A DNA stretch of 64,000 bases from Arthrobacter crusticola. GTDB lineage: Bacteria > Actinomycetota > Actinomycetes > Actinomycetales > Micrococcaceae. The position numbers and the translations under genes were made by a program. The number at the start of each line of letters is the position of its first letter. Position 1 is the first letter of the stretch. Where the stretch lies: assembly GCF_004357995.1 (NCBI RefSeq), contig NZ_SMTK01000005.1, positions 186,001-250,000 of the forward strand, written 5' to 3'. Positions 17,955-26,544 of this stretch are shown here, piece after piece. The notes under the pieces are model-generated. The model saw only the letters and a program-made list of their open reading frames with translations, did no database searches and had not been told where the DNA came from.

Positions 17955-18506
17955 ATGCCTACAATCGTTCACGAGTTCCCCTGGCCTGACCGGGTAGTCA
18001 TCGGCACCATCGGCGCTCCGGGGGAACGAACGTTCTACCTGCAGGCGCGCACCGGGAAGCAGATGGTGAGTATCGCCCTGGAGAAGCAGCAGTCCGCACA
18101 GCTCGCCGAGAAAATCGACGAAATCCTGGATCAACTCATCACCCTTGAGGGCAACCCGTTCAGCGTTCCCACAAGCACCCCCATCGAACTTGTCGACAAT
18201 GACCAGCTCGACACCGTTGAGGAGCAGTTCCGGACTGGTGCGATGAGCCTGGGGTGGGACCCGACGACGGCGCAGATCGTCATTGAGGCCTACCCTCTTG
18301 CCGATTTCGAAGCCGATGACGATGCCGAAATCCTTGACGACGACGCTGACGGCTCCGAAGTGCTGCGGGTGCGGATGCCGGTCGGCACGGCCCGCGCGTT
18401 CGCCAAGCGCACCCGCGAGGTCGTGGGCGCCGGACGTCCGATCTGCCCGCTCTGCGGCTACCCGATGGACGCCGACGGGCATACCTGCACATTCCCCGAG
18501 GACTGA
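17955..18506 (+). CDS. DUF3090 family protein
   Basis: The 183-residue protein begins MPTIVHEFPWPDRVVIGTIG with GERTFYLQARTGKQMVSIAL, the DUF3090 signature. It ends with a zinc-ribbon-like PICPLCGYPMDADGHTC (Cys-x2-Cys ... His-x-Cys). Middle gene of the phosphomutase-like/DUF3090/SCO1664 operon; its stop TGA shares a base with the next ATG (TGATG), implying translational coupling. Function is unknown. The C-terminal Cys/His cluster suggests metal binding. Confidence 0.9.
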   Translation: MPTIVHEFPWPDRVVIGTIGAPGERTFYLQARTGKQMVSIALEKQQSAQLAEKIDEILDQLITLEGNPFSVPTSTPIELVDNDQLDTVEEQFRTGAMSLGWDPTTAQIVIEAYPLADFEADDDAEILDDDADGSEVLRVRMPVGTARAFAKRTREVVGAGRPICPLCGYPMDADGHTCTFPED

Positions 18507-19273
18507 TGCCGGCACCCGACCTGGTGACCGCCGAGCTGACGCTCACCGGTCGCATCACGACGGCGTCCAATGCCACCTTTCTGGCCAGCATCGGCGGCGT
18601 AGCGGTCGTCTATAAGCCGATAGCAGGCGAGAGCCCGTTGTGGGATTTCCCCGACGGCACCCTGGCTCAGCGGGAGGTGGCCGCCTACCTCGTCTCCCAG
18701 GTGCTCGGCTGGAACGTCGTGCCACAGACCTGGCTGCGCGACGGTCCGCTGGGCGAAGGAATGGTGCAGCTCTGGCAGGAACAGGACCCCGCCCAAAACG
18801 CCGTCGACCTGGTCGCGACGGACAAGGTGCCCGAGACCGGCTGGAAACCCGTTCTCGAGGGCCAGGATGAAGACGGACGGATGGTCACCCTCGTTCACGA
18901 AGACTCGCCGGCGTTGCGACGCATGGCCGTGTTCGACGTCGTCGTCAACAACGCCGACCGCAAGGGCGCCCACATCCTCGCCATGCCCGACGGGCACCGG
19001 CACGGCGTGGACCACGGACTCACCTTTCACAGCGACCACAAGCTGCGCACCGTGCTGTGGGGGTGGCTGGGAGATGCGCTGACCGCCGAAGAGCTGGACG
19101 GCATCAATCGGGTCGGCGAAGGACTGAACGGTGACCTGGGCCGCAGCCTGGCAGACCTTCTCGCCGCAGAAGAAATTGCTGCACTCGCCGCGCGCTGCGC
19201 CCGGCTGCTCCGGGCAGCGCGGTTTCCGGCTCCGACCGGAGGCATGCCGGCGGTTCCCTGGCCGCTGTTCTAG
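18506..19273 (+). CDS. SCO1664 family protein
   Basis: The 255-residue protein has VVYKPIAGESPLWDFPDG near the N-terminus (phosphoinositide-kinase-like ATP-binding lysine), MAVFDVVVNNADRKGAHIL and GVDHGLTFH (catalytic-loop and metal-binding Asp-like motifs). It resembles the atypical PI3/PI4-kinase fold; the family name in actinomycete genomes is SCO1664. Kinase activity is inferred from these motifs only. Last gene of the operon; its TAG stop (19271-19273) overlaps, within CTAG, the stop of the convergent regulator gene. Confidence 0.88.
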   Translation: MPAPDLVTAELTLTGRITTASNATFLASIGGVAVVYKPIAGESPLWDFPDGTLAQREVAAYLVSQVLGWNVVPQTWLRDGPLGEGMVQLWQEQDPAQNAVDLVATDKVPETGWKPVLEGQDEDGRMVTLVHEDSPALRRMAVFDVVVNNADRKGAHILAMPDGHRHGVDHGLTFHSDHKLRTVLWGWLGDALTAEELDGINRVGEGLNGDLGRSLADLLAAEEIAALAARCARLLRAARFPAPTGGMPAVPWPLF

Positions 19274-20163
19274 TTCTTCGTTTCCACTGTCTGCTGGACC
19301 GGGGCCGCCCAGCTGGCGAGGAGCTGCAGTCGCTCTTCGTGGGTTGTGCCCGGTTCCGCGGTGTAGACGCTGAGGCTGTGGACCGCCCGCGGAAGGGTGG
19401 GCAGGGTCAGGGACTGATAGGTCAGTTCCAGCTCCCCTGCCATGGGGTGCCGCAGCCGCTTAACCCCCTCGTGGCGGAAGCGGATATCGTGCGAGGCCCA
19501 CAGGGTGCGGAACTCGGGGCTGAGGGTGGACAGTTCTCCCACCAGCTCGCGCAGGGACCTGTTGTTGGGGTCCCGGCCGGCTTCGGCGCGAAGCAGTGCT
19601 GCGGTGGCCGCGGCCCCGGCCTCCCAGTCGACGACGAACTCCCGGGCCGCCGGCTCCAAAAAGTGGAAACGCGCGAAGTTCGCCTGCCCGTTGAGGGTGG
19701 TGGATGCGCTGGCGAACATCGGGGAGTGAAGCGCCCGGCCCAGGGGGTTGCTGGCGACGACGTCGAGCCGGCCGTTGGAGACAAATGCGGCCGAGAGCGT
19801 CATCGAGTCCAGCAGCCATTGCACCGAGGGCGCCACCCCGACTTCCGCCCGGCGGGGTGCCCGGCGCGTGGGCCGGGCGGCCCGCGCCAGCTCGAAGAGG
19901 TAAAGGCACTCCTCTTCACCCAACTGCAGCGCGCGGGAGACGGCCTTGAGGACGTCGTCGGACACGCCGCTGGTGTTGCCCTTCTCCAGCCGCGCGTACC
20001 ACTCGGTGCTCACACCGGCGAGAACCGCGACCTCCTCGCGGCGCAGTCCCGGAACGCGCCGCCGGCTGCCGGCCGGCAGGCCGACCTGCTCGGGGCGGAG
20101 TTTCGCGCGGCGGCTGGCCAGGAAGTCCCGGATGTCGGCGCGGTTGTCGGGCTGCTTGTCCAT
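19270..20163 (-). CDS. XRE-type regulator with MmyB-like ligand-binding domain
   Basis: The 297-residue regulator has an N-terminal helix-turn-helix (LRREEVAVLAGVSTEWYARL, residues ~41-60) and a C-terminal PAS-like MmyB domain (VVASNPLGRALHS, ARFHFLEPAAREFVVDWE, HPMAGELELTYQSL). ATG 20163 gives the family-typical N-terminus; the upstream frame to 20313 is leader. It is divergent from a zinc alcohol dehydrogenase, a common pairing in which the regulator controls the oxidoreductase. The intergenic inverted repeat at 20177-20193 is a plausible operator. Confidence 0.88.
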   Translation of the reverse strand: MDKQPDNRADIRDFLASRRAKLRPEQVGLPAGSRRRVPGLRREEVAVLAGVSTEWYARLEKGNTSGVSDDVLKAVSRALQLGEEECLYLFELARAARPTRRAPRRAEVGVAPSVQWLLDSMTLSAAFVSNGRLDVVASNPLGRALHSPMFASASTTLNGQANFARFHFLEPAAREFVVDWEAGAAATAALLRAEAGRDPNNRSLRELVGELSTLSPEFRTLWASHDIRFRHEGVKRLRHPMAGELELTYQSLTLPTLPRAVHSLSVYTAEPGTTHEERLQLLASWAAPVQQTVETKN

Positions 20164-20176
20164 GAATCCACGATAA

Positions 20177-20193
20177 CCCTGCGTTCTGCAGGG
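20177..20193. promoter_or_regulatory. Candidate operator of the MmyB-like regulator
   Basis: CCCTGC-GTTCT-GCAGGG is a perfect 6-base-arm inverted repeat 14 bases upstream of the regulator start, in the divergent region shared with the alcohol dehydrogenase. Position and symmetry suit an autoregulatory site. No consensus for this regulator is known to me. Confidence 0.4.
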
Positions 20194-20336
20194 TGAGGGG
20201 CAGAACCTGTCCCCCCGATAAAGGCAACCTTCTTCGCGCGGAGGAAACAGGGTCGAATTGATGGGAACGGCATCGAGGGAACGCCGATGCGCCCTCGGGA
20301 CGGCGCCGTTCACGCCCAGCTTCCTTAGGAGAAACC

Positions 20337-21380
20337 ATGCTTTCCGTTACTGCTTATGCTGCGCCCTCAGCGACCGAGGGCCTGATCCCCACCACCATCG
20401 AGCGCCGCGACGTCGGCCCGCACGACGTGCTCATCGAGATCAAGTTTGCCGGTATCTGCCACTCCGACATCCACACCGTCCGCGGCGAGTGGGGTCCGCA
20501 GCAGTACCCGCTGGCCCCCGGTCACGAGATCGCCGGAATCGTCACCGAAGTGGGCCCGGAGGTCACCAAGCACGCCGTCGGCGACCGGGTGGGTGTCGGC
20601 TGCATGGTGAACTCGTGCCGGGACTGCGTGAACTGCCGGAAGGGCGAGGAACAGTACTGCCTTGCCGGGTCCATCGGCACCTACGGCACGGTGGACCGCG
20701 ACGGGACCATCACCCAGGGCGGCTACTCCACGCACGTCGTGGTGACCGAGGACTTCGTCGTCAGCATCCCCGAAGGGATCAGCCTTGACGCTGCCGCCCC
20801 GCTGCTGTGTGCGGGAATCACCACCTACTCGCCGCTGCGGCACTGGGGCGCCGGCCCCGGCCGGAAGGTCGCCGTCGTCGGGCTCGGCGGCCTCGGCCAC
20901 ATGGCGGTGAAGCTTGCCTCCGCCATGGGGGCGGAGGTCACCGTGCTTTCCCAGTCGCTGAAGAAGCAGGAGGATGGTCTGAAACTGGGCGCCGACCACT
21001 ACTACGCGACCAGCGATGAGAACACCTTCACGGAGCTGGCCGGCTCCTTCGACCTGATCATCAATACGGTCAGCGCCCCCCTCGATATCAGTGCCTACCT
21101 CCAGTTGCTGGCCCTCGACGGCGCCCTGGTGAACGTCGGAGCCCCGGCCGAACCACTCCCCGTCAACGCGTTCTCCCTCATCATGGGCCGCCGTTCCTTC
21201 GCCGGCTCGATGATCGGTGGTATCCGTGAGACCCAGGAAATGCTCGACTTCTGTGCCGAGCACGGACTCGGTGCGGAGATCGAGGTCATCCCGGCGAGCA
21301 GGATCAATGACGCCTACGAACGCGTCCTGGCCTCCGACGTGCGGTACCGGTTCGTCATCGACACATCGACCCTGGGCTAG
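20337..21380 (+). CDS. NAD(P)-dependent zinc alcohol dehydrogenase
   Basis: The 347-residue medium-chain dehydrogenase has catalytic zinc ligands in GICHSDIHT (Cys), PGHEIAG (His-Glu) and later [11 protein letters not shown] (Cys). The structural-zinc segment [20 protein letters not shown] carries the four cysteines. The Rossmann motif is [13 protein letters not shown]. This combination marks the cinnamyl-alcohol-dehydrogenase/YahK-like group, which reduces aldehydes with NADPH. TAGGAGAAACC precedes ATG 20337. It is divergent from an MmyB-like regulator that probably controls it. Confidence 0.92.
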   Translation: MLSVTAYAAPSATEGLIPTTIERRDVGPHDVLIEIKFAGICHSDIHTVRGEWGPQQYPLAPGHEIAGIVTEVGPEVTKHAVGDRVGVGCMVNSCRDCVNCRKGEEQYCLAGSIGTYGTVDRDGTITQGGYSTHVVVTEDFVVSIPEGISLDAAAPLLCAGITTYSPLRHWGAGPGRKVAVVGLGGLGHMAVKLASAMGAEVTVLSQSLKKQEDGLKLGADHYYATSDENTFTELAGSFDLIINTVSAPLDISAYLQLLALDGALVNVGAPAEPLPVNAFSLIMGRRSFAGSMIGGIRETQEMLDFCAEHGLGAEIEVIPASRINDAYERVLASDVRYRFVIDTSTLG

Positions 21381-21448
21381 CAGGAACACGCGGCGGCGAC
21401 GCGTGCCCCGCCCCGCCATCGCGGGCCGGCTCCGGCTTCTTCGCAGCG

Positions 21449-22714
21449 CTAACGGGGTGGCCGGTCCCCCGACCGGGACCGATCGAGCACACTGATGGCT
21501 GCGGCCCCGACGGTCGCCGCCGAGGCAAGGCCCAGCGGGACCCAGGAACCGAAGGTGACGACGGCACCTGCGGCTGCGGTCCCGGCCGAGCCCGCAGCGA
21601 TCTTGAGTGCGCCGACCCAGATGAAAACCTGGCCGCGGGCGGCCTGCGGGGCGTATTCGCTGCGGCCGGCGAGCGTTGCGGCGAAGAACAGCGCATTCGC
21701 GGTCCCGGTGAGACCGAACGCCGCGAGGGAGGCGCTGAAACCGGGGGTGAGCAGAGTGAGGGTGAGCATCACCGCCACGAGGAGGGCCAGGGAGCTCATG
21801 AGGCGGTCCGCATCCCTGCGAAGCGGGCGGATCATGAGGGCCGCAGATCCCAGGAGGTTCCCTATTCCGTATGCCGCGACCAGGGCGCCGGCGGCCGGGG
21901 GCGTGTCGAGCGTGGCAGCGGCCGCGCTGATGGGCAGCGCCGCCACGGAGAAGGCTACGGTGACGGTGAGCAGGAGGGTACGGCGCAGCGGACCGGAACG
22001 CACCATCAGGCGGAGGGTCCGCACGGGTCCCGGTACGTCGACCCCCCGTACGGGTGGCTCCTGCCTTGGCAGGGCGAGGATGCCTCCCGCTCCGAGGACT
22101 GCGGCCGAGGCGAGGAGGAGGGTGGCGGTAAGCGGGTCGGCCGCTGCTGCGATCCAGGCGACGGCGGCGGGGCCGAGGGTTCCTGCCAGCCCATAACTTG
22201 CCACGTCCCAGCTCTGCGCCCTGCGTTGGCTCCTCTGCGCGGGACCTGCGATGGCGGGCAGGCGGCTGCTGATTCCACCGGTGAGCATTGGTCCGAAGAG
22301 GCCCGAGGCGAAAAGCAACAGGGCCGGCCAGAGCGGCCAGGTCACCGGAAGGAGCAGGGCTGCTGCGCCGAGCAGCACCCCGTGGAGGACCGCGGACAGC
22401 GCGATGAGCTTCCTGCCGTCGTCAGCGGTGTCGAGGCGCCTGGCGATGAATGGACCGAGCAGGTGCGGTGCGGTGATCGACGCACCGAGGACGCCTGCCA
22501 GCCAGCCCGGCAGCCCGCAGTCGAGAGCGAGGAGCACGATGGCGACGACGGCACCGCCGTCGGCGCTGCGCACGAGGGTCGCGGCGACGACGTAGCGGGC
22601 CAACGCCGCGGCCCGGCGATCCCTGAGGCGCCCGGATCCGGTGCCGATTCGTCCTCCGTGGTGGCCGCCGGGGCCGGAGGCGGTGCCGGGTTCAGCCGTC
22701 GAGTCGGAGGTCAC
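21449..22714 (-). CDS. MFS transporter
   Basis: The 421-residue membrane protein has about 12 hydrophobic segments and a major-facilitator layout, for example GGAVVAIVLLALDCGLPGWL and HLLGPFIARRLDTADDGRK with the loop 2-3 basic pattern. The GTG start at 22714 overlaps the end of the upstream DapA-like gene by 23 bases, so it is the last gene of the XRE-cupin/EamA/DapA-like/MFS unit. The substrate is unknown; it may carry the compound handled by the DapA-like enzyme. Confidence 0.82.
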   Translation of the reverse strand: MTSDSTAEPGTASGPGGHHGGRIGTGSGRLRDRRAAALARYVVAATLVRSADGGAVVAIVLLALDCGLPGWLAGVLGASITAPHLLGPFIARRLDTADDGRKLIALSAVLHGVLLGAAALLLPVTWPLWPALLLFASGLFGPMLTGGISSRLPAIAGPAQRSQRRAQSWDVASYGLAGTLGPAAVAWIAAAADPLTATLLLASAAVLGAGGILALPRQEPPVRGVDVPGPVRTLRLMVRSGPLRRTLLLTVTVAFSVAALPISAAAATLDTPPAAGALVAAYGIGNLLGSAALMIRPLRRDADRLMSSLALLVAVMLTLTLLTPGFSASLAAFGLTGTANALFFAATLAGRSEYAPQAARGQVFIWVGALKIAAGSAGTAAAGAVVTFGSWVPLGLASAATVGAAAISVLDRSRSGDRPPR

Positions 22715-23588
22715 GGATCACCCCGGCCACGCGCGCCCGCTGCTGGTCGTTCAGCCCTTGGAGAGGCAGCGGAAGGCAGTTCTCCGACGTCAGCCCCAGC
22801 TCTTCCGCGATGGCGGCCACAACGCGGATGCTTCCGCCGTATTCGCCGAAGAGCTGCCACAGCGGGGCCAGGCGCTCGGATTCGGCGGCGGCGTCGTCGC
22901 TCCGTCCTTCCTGGGCGGCCCGGGTCAGGCGCAGGGCCGGGGCGGGCAGCGTGCCGCCGATGACCGAGTACCAGGCATCGCATCCGGCGGCCAGCCCCAC
23001 AGCCGCTGCGGCGTCCCCTGACACCCCGATCGTCACCTGGGCAGGGATGGCCGACCGGATCTCCCGAACGCGCGCCCGGGCAGACTCCGGATCCGATGGT
23101 AGGGCCGGGATCTTGATCGAGGCAATCCCCGGCAGCTGGGCAATGCGTCCATAGAGTCCGGTTGAGAAGGTGAAGCGGGTGGTGCCGGGGTTGTCGTAGA
23201 CGATGACGGGCAGCGGCGAGTGCTCGGTCACCGCCCGGTAGAGGCCGAACACCTCGTCCTCGGTGAGGGGCTGGTAGGTCATAGGCGCCAGCAGGAGGGC
23301 GGATGCTCCGGCCTGTTCGGCCCGGTCGGCGTGCTCAAGAACCTGCGAGGTCCGCAGCGCCCCGATCCCGACAAAGACCGGGACCGGCCCGGCATGCTCC
23401 ACCGCCAGGCGGGCGACGCGGGCGCGCTCGTCGGTGGTGAGGTAGGCGTAGGACCCGGTGGAACCGAGCGCAGTGATGGAGTCGGCCCGTGCTTCCCGAA
23501 GCCGTGCCACGAGGTGGACAAAGGCGGCTTCGTCCACGGCGCCATGGGCGAGCGGGGTGAGCGGAAAGGCACTGAGGCCTGTGAACAT
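22692..23588 (-). CDS. Dihydrodipicolinate synthase/N-acetylneuraminate lyase family aldolase
   Basis: The 298-residue class I aldolase of the DapA/NanA family has GSTGSYAYLTTDER in place of the usual G-T-T-G-E, the conserved Tyr in VIVYDNPGTT, and the Schiff-base Lys in ASIKIPAL. True DapA is normally elsewhere with lysine genes and has the GTTGE motif. This protein is more likely a catabolic family member cleaving a 2-keto acid. It is flanked by two transporters and an XRE-cupin regulator, suggesting uptake or export and breakdown of one compound. Confidence 0.87.
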   Translation of the reverse strand: MFTGLSAFPLTPLAHGAVDEAAFVHLVARLREARADSITALGSTGSYAYLTTDERARVARLAVEHAGPVPVFVGIGALRTSQVLEHADRAEQAGASALLLAPMTYQPLTEDEVFGLYRAVTEHSPLPVIVYDNPGTTRFTFSTGLYGRIAQLPGIASIKIPALPSDPESARARVREIRSAIPAQVTIGVSGDAAAAVGLAAGCDAWYSVIGGTLPAPALRLTRAAQEGRSDDAAAESERLAPLWQLFGEYGGSIRVVAAIAEELGLTSENCLPLPLQGLNDQQRARVAGVIRDLRLDG

Positions 23589-23666
23589 TTTCGGTGCTCC
23601 GTTTCTGGGAGGGCCGGGCTGCCTGCGCCTGCCGGGAACGCGGTGGCTGCCTGGAGTGCGTGCCGG

Positions 23667-24575
23667 TCAGCCGGGGAAGTCGGCGGGGCGGGCGGTTGGT
23701 GAGTGCTGGGTGGAGCGGCGGCTTCCCCGCTGCGCCGCGGCACCGGCGACGACGACGAGAAGGATGCCCAGCAGCTGGACAGGCGAGGGCTGCTGGCGGA
23801 GGACGATCAACCCGAGGAACAGCCCGATCGCAGGTTCAAGCGCCATCAGCGTACCGAAGGCGGTCGCCGTCATGCGCCGAAGCGCGAGCATTTCGAGTGC
23901 GAACGGCAGCACAGGGAGCAGGAGGGCCAGTCCCGCGGCCGCGGCGATAACCTCGAGGCTCAGGTGCCCTGCCGCCTGTGGAATCCCGACGACGGCAGCA
24001 GTCACGGCGGCGATGGGGATGGTGAGTGAGAGGGACGAAATGCCGCTGAAACGGTCTCCGACGCGTTGGCTGAGCACGATGTAGAGCGCCCATCCGATGG
24101 CGGCGAGTCCTGCGAAGAGGATGCCCACGGGATTCACCTCACCTCGCCAGGGTTCGGTCAACAGCACGACGCCGCCCAGGGCGACGATCGGCCAGATCAG
24201 GGCCCGGGAGGAGCGGCTGCGCACGGCGGCGACGGTCAATGGGCCGAGGAACTCGATGGCAACCGCGGTGCCCAGGGGAATGTATTCGAGCGCGGCGAGG
24301 AATCCGACCGTCATGAGCCCCGTCATGATGCCCAGCCCGAGCAGTACCGGGACATCTCGGCGGCGCACCCGGCGCAGGGGCGGACGGGCAAGGAGCATAA
24401 AGATCAAGGCCCCCATGCTGAGCCTGAGCCACGCGGTGCCGGCTGGCCCGATGGACCCGATCAGGCCAACCGACAGCGCCGACCCGAGCTGGACCGACAT
24501 CATCGCCGCCACGGCCAGCCCCCACGGTGGAACGGGGCCCCGTGCGCGGGAGCTCATGACCACCTGCTCAGCCAT
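23667..24575 (-). CDS. EamA/DMT family transporter
   Basis: The 302-residue membrane protein has ten predicted spans in two halves, the EamA (drug/metabolite transporter) arrangement. Characteristic segments are GPAGTAWLRLSMGALIFMLL and PLGTAVAIEFLGPLTVAAVR in the first half and MTATAFGTLMALEPAIGLFL in the second, close to RhtA-like amino-acid exporters. The start overlaps the end of the XRE-cupin gene by 8 bases; an in-frame ATG 18 bases later is an alternative. It is likely co-transcribed with the regulator. Confidence 0.88.
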   Translation of the reverse strand: MAEQVVMSSRARGPVPPWGLAVAAMMSVQLGSALSVGLIGSIGPAGTAWLRLSMGALIFMLLARPPLRRVRRRDVPVLLGLGIMTGLMTVGFLAALEYIPLGTAVAIEFLGPLTVAAVRSRSSRALIWPIVALGGVVLLTEPWRGEVNPVGILFAGLAAIGWALYIVLSQRVGDRFSGISSLSLTIPIAAVTAAVVGIPQAAGHLSLEVIAAAAGLALLLPVLPFALEMLALRRMTATAFGTLMALEPAIGLFLGLIVLRQQPSPVQLLGILLVVVAGAAAQRGSRRSTQHSPTARPADFPG

Positions 24576-25173
24576 TCGGGGCTTCCGGCATGTGCCCCGA
24601 CCCGACGCCTGGCTCGAAGACCGCCAGGGTGAATCGGGCCGCCTGCCCGCCGGGGTTGGTGTAGGAATGGTCGACGTCTCCGGGGAACGTCATGGCGTCA
24701 CCATCGGCGAGGACGACTGTCTGGTCGGCGACCGAAATAGTAACTGCCCCCTGCCGGACCTGGAGGAGCTCCTTCGTGCCGGACGAGTGCGCCTCGCTAC
24801 GGTGAGACTCTCCGGGCTCCAGCGTCCAATCCCACAGTTCGACCACATCGGGTTTTTCGGTCCCCGCTACAAGCACCCCGCGACCACCTGAGGCACCTGT
24901 CCAGAGGGCGGCGCCGTCCCCGTTGCGGGTTATTTTCACCGGTTTCGCCCGGGGCGGCTCCACCAGCGCCGGCAGCCCGACGCCGAGCGCATCGCTGATC
25001 CGCAGCAGGGTGCCCACGCTGGGGTTAACGAGCCCCTGCTCCACGTTGACCACCATCCGGCGGCTTACTCCGGCCGCCTCCGCGAGCTGGTCAAGTGTCA
25101 GGCGCCGTGTCTGCCGCTCGCTTCGAACGCGCTCACCGATCGCAGATGCCAGCGACGTCGTACTTTCATCCAT
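24568..25173 (-). CDS. XRE-family regulator with C-terminal cupin sensor
   Basis: The 201-residue protein has a helix-turn-helix at residues ~20-60 (LTLDQLAEAAGVSRRMVVNV, NPSVGTLLRISDALGV). After a linker comes a cupin domain at ~120-190 (WTLEPGESHRSEAHSSGTKE, GDAMTFPGDVDHSYTNPG) with His/Glu positions suitable for metal or ligand binding. ATG 25173 is preceded by an obvious palindrome (25185-25203), so autoregulation is likely. It is the first gene of a unit with EamA, DapA-like and MFS genes. The longer frame to 25278 reads through that operator. Confidence 0.88.
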   Translation of the reverse strand: MDESTTSLASAIGERVRSERQTRRLTLDQLAEAAGVSRRMVVNVEQGLVNPSVGTLLRISDALGVGLPALVEPPRAKPVKITRNGDGAALWTGASGGRGVLVAGTEKPDVVELWDWTLEPGESHRSEAHSSGTKELLQVRQGAVTISVADQTVVLADGDAMTFPGDVDHSYTNPGGQAARFTLAVFEPGVGSGHMPEAPNG

Positions 25174-25184
25174 AAGTGCACGAT

Positions 25185-25203
25185 AATGCACCTTGAGTGC
25201 ATT
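25185..25203. promoter_or_regulatory. Candidate operator of the XRE-cupin regulator
   Basis: AATGCAC-CTTGA-GTGCATT is a perfect inverted repeat with 7-base arms, 12 bases upstream of the regulator's start. A further half-site AGTGCAC lies at 25175-25181. The dense GTGCA/TGCAC cluster is typical of a repressor site overlapping its own promoter. Confidence 0.55.
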
Positions 25204-25522
25204 GAGAAGGGTTCTTTCCCCTAGGTTCTCGGTCGCGCTGTTTCGGAGCAGGTGCTGTGCGCCTGCATGGACCGTCACGATGTCGCCGGCACCGGCGCAG
25301 CTGCTCGCGGGTGGTAGGGGTGGTCCCGTTAGCCTGCTCTCCTTACTCGCCGGCGGAGGCCTTCGGGAGCGCCGCTTCCAAGTAGTTCCAGAATTGTCCG
25401 AGTAGTTCCCGGATTCTCCGAGTACCGGGCACCACTATCGCGCTCCAGTCCGCTTCTGTAGATTGCTCCTATTGAGTCTGCAAATTCCAATTAAAAAGTA
25501 GCCTCTTATTCGGAGGGAAACC

Positions 25523-26509
25523 ATGGCGGAGAATCGGCATAATGTACCGGCCAGCATCCTCGTCGTGAGCATTGTTTTGTCATCTTTGGCGTACAGCCTG
25601 CTGTATGTTGTTGCCGGTTCGGATCCGAGTAAAGGTTCTGCAGCGGAGCCAACAAACTCCCACCACCCGGCTTCCGTTTCCGCGACACCGCCGCCGGAGA
25701 CCAAGGAAGTGAATGCTCTCCCGTCGGAAACCAAGGAAGCCAATGCTCCCTCTCCAGAGGCCATGCCGGTCGGTGACCTCCCTGGTTGGAAACAGGTCTT
25801 CACCGAGGACTTCACCGACGGAGACGTCGCCATCGGTGGTTTCCCAGGCCAGATCTACAGCGCGAAATGGAGCGAGAACTATTTCGACGGCACACCAGAC
25901 ACGGCCGGCAAGCGTGGAAAAAATTCCGGATATTACCCATCAAAGGTCCTGAGCGTCCACGATGGTCTCCTGGACTTCTATCTTCACACCGAAAACGGCG
26001 TTTCCATGGGTGCCGCCCCGTCCCCCAAGTTCGCGCCATCCAGTGAGCGGCCCTTCAACAGCCAGACCTACGGTCGGTACGCCGTGCGTTTCAAGTCCGA
26101 CGCCCTGAAGGGATTTAAGTTGGCGTGGCTGTTGTGGCCCGACAGCAAGCAGTGGCCGCAGGACGGAGAGCTCAACTTCCCCGAGGGGGACCTATCGACC
26201 TACATTTACGCAGCCATGCATGGAACTGGCGCGAAGGACAATAGGGTGGACCTGTTCCGCACCGAGACGCCGTTCACCGGGTGGCATACAGCCGTGATGG
26301 AGTGGAGCCCCGGCCGCGTGGAGTATTTCCTCGATGGGCAGTCGATCGGCGTCAGTATGTCGGATACGCCCAACAAGCCAATGCACTACATCCTCCAAAC
26401 CGAGTCCTGCGTGAAGGTGTGTCCGGCGCCCGGGGCGAGCGCCCACGTCTACGTCGACTGGGTGGCCATCTGGGAACGGAGCCCGGCGAGCAGCCTTCCC
26501 GTCGGATGA
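25523..26509 (+). CDS. GH16-like extracellular beta-glycanase
   Basis: The 328-residue protein has an N-terminal signal or anchor (ILVVSIVLSSLAYSLLYVVA), a Pro/Thr/Glu linker with two near-identical ETKE-A/VNA-P segments, and a concanavalin-like GH16 domain. VFTEDFTDGDVAIGGFPG, YGRYAVRFKSD, FKLAWLLWPDSKQWPQ and GELNFPEGD are visible. The catalytic ExDxxE box reads E-L-N-F-P-E, so the assisting Asp is replaced by Asn. Both glutamates are kept. GGAGGGAAACC precedes ATG 25523. At the edge of the polysaccharide locus it may process or release the polymer. Confidence 0.82.
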   Translation: MAENRHNVPASILVVSIVLSSLAYSLLYVVAGSDPSKGSAAEPTNSHHPASVSATPPPETKEVNALPSETKEANAPSPEAMPVGDLPGWKQVFTEDFTDGDVAIGGFPGQIYSAKWSENYFDGTPDTAGKRGKNSGYYPSKVLSVHDGLLDFYLHTENGVSMGAAPSPKFAPSSERPFNSQTYGRYAVRFKSDALKGFKLAWLLWPDSKQWPQDGELNFPEGDLSTYIYAAMHGTGAKDNRVDLFRTETPFTGWHTAVMEWSPGRVEYFLDGQSIGVSMSDTPNKPMHYILQTESCVKVCPAPGASAHVYVDWVAIWERSPASSLPVG

Positions 26510-26544
26510 CACCAGGCGCCTCCGGCTCCTCAAGCGCTGACCCA

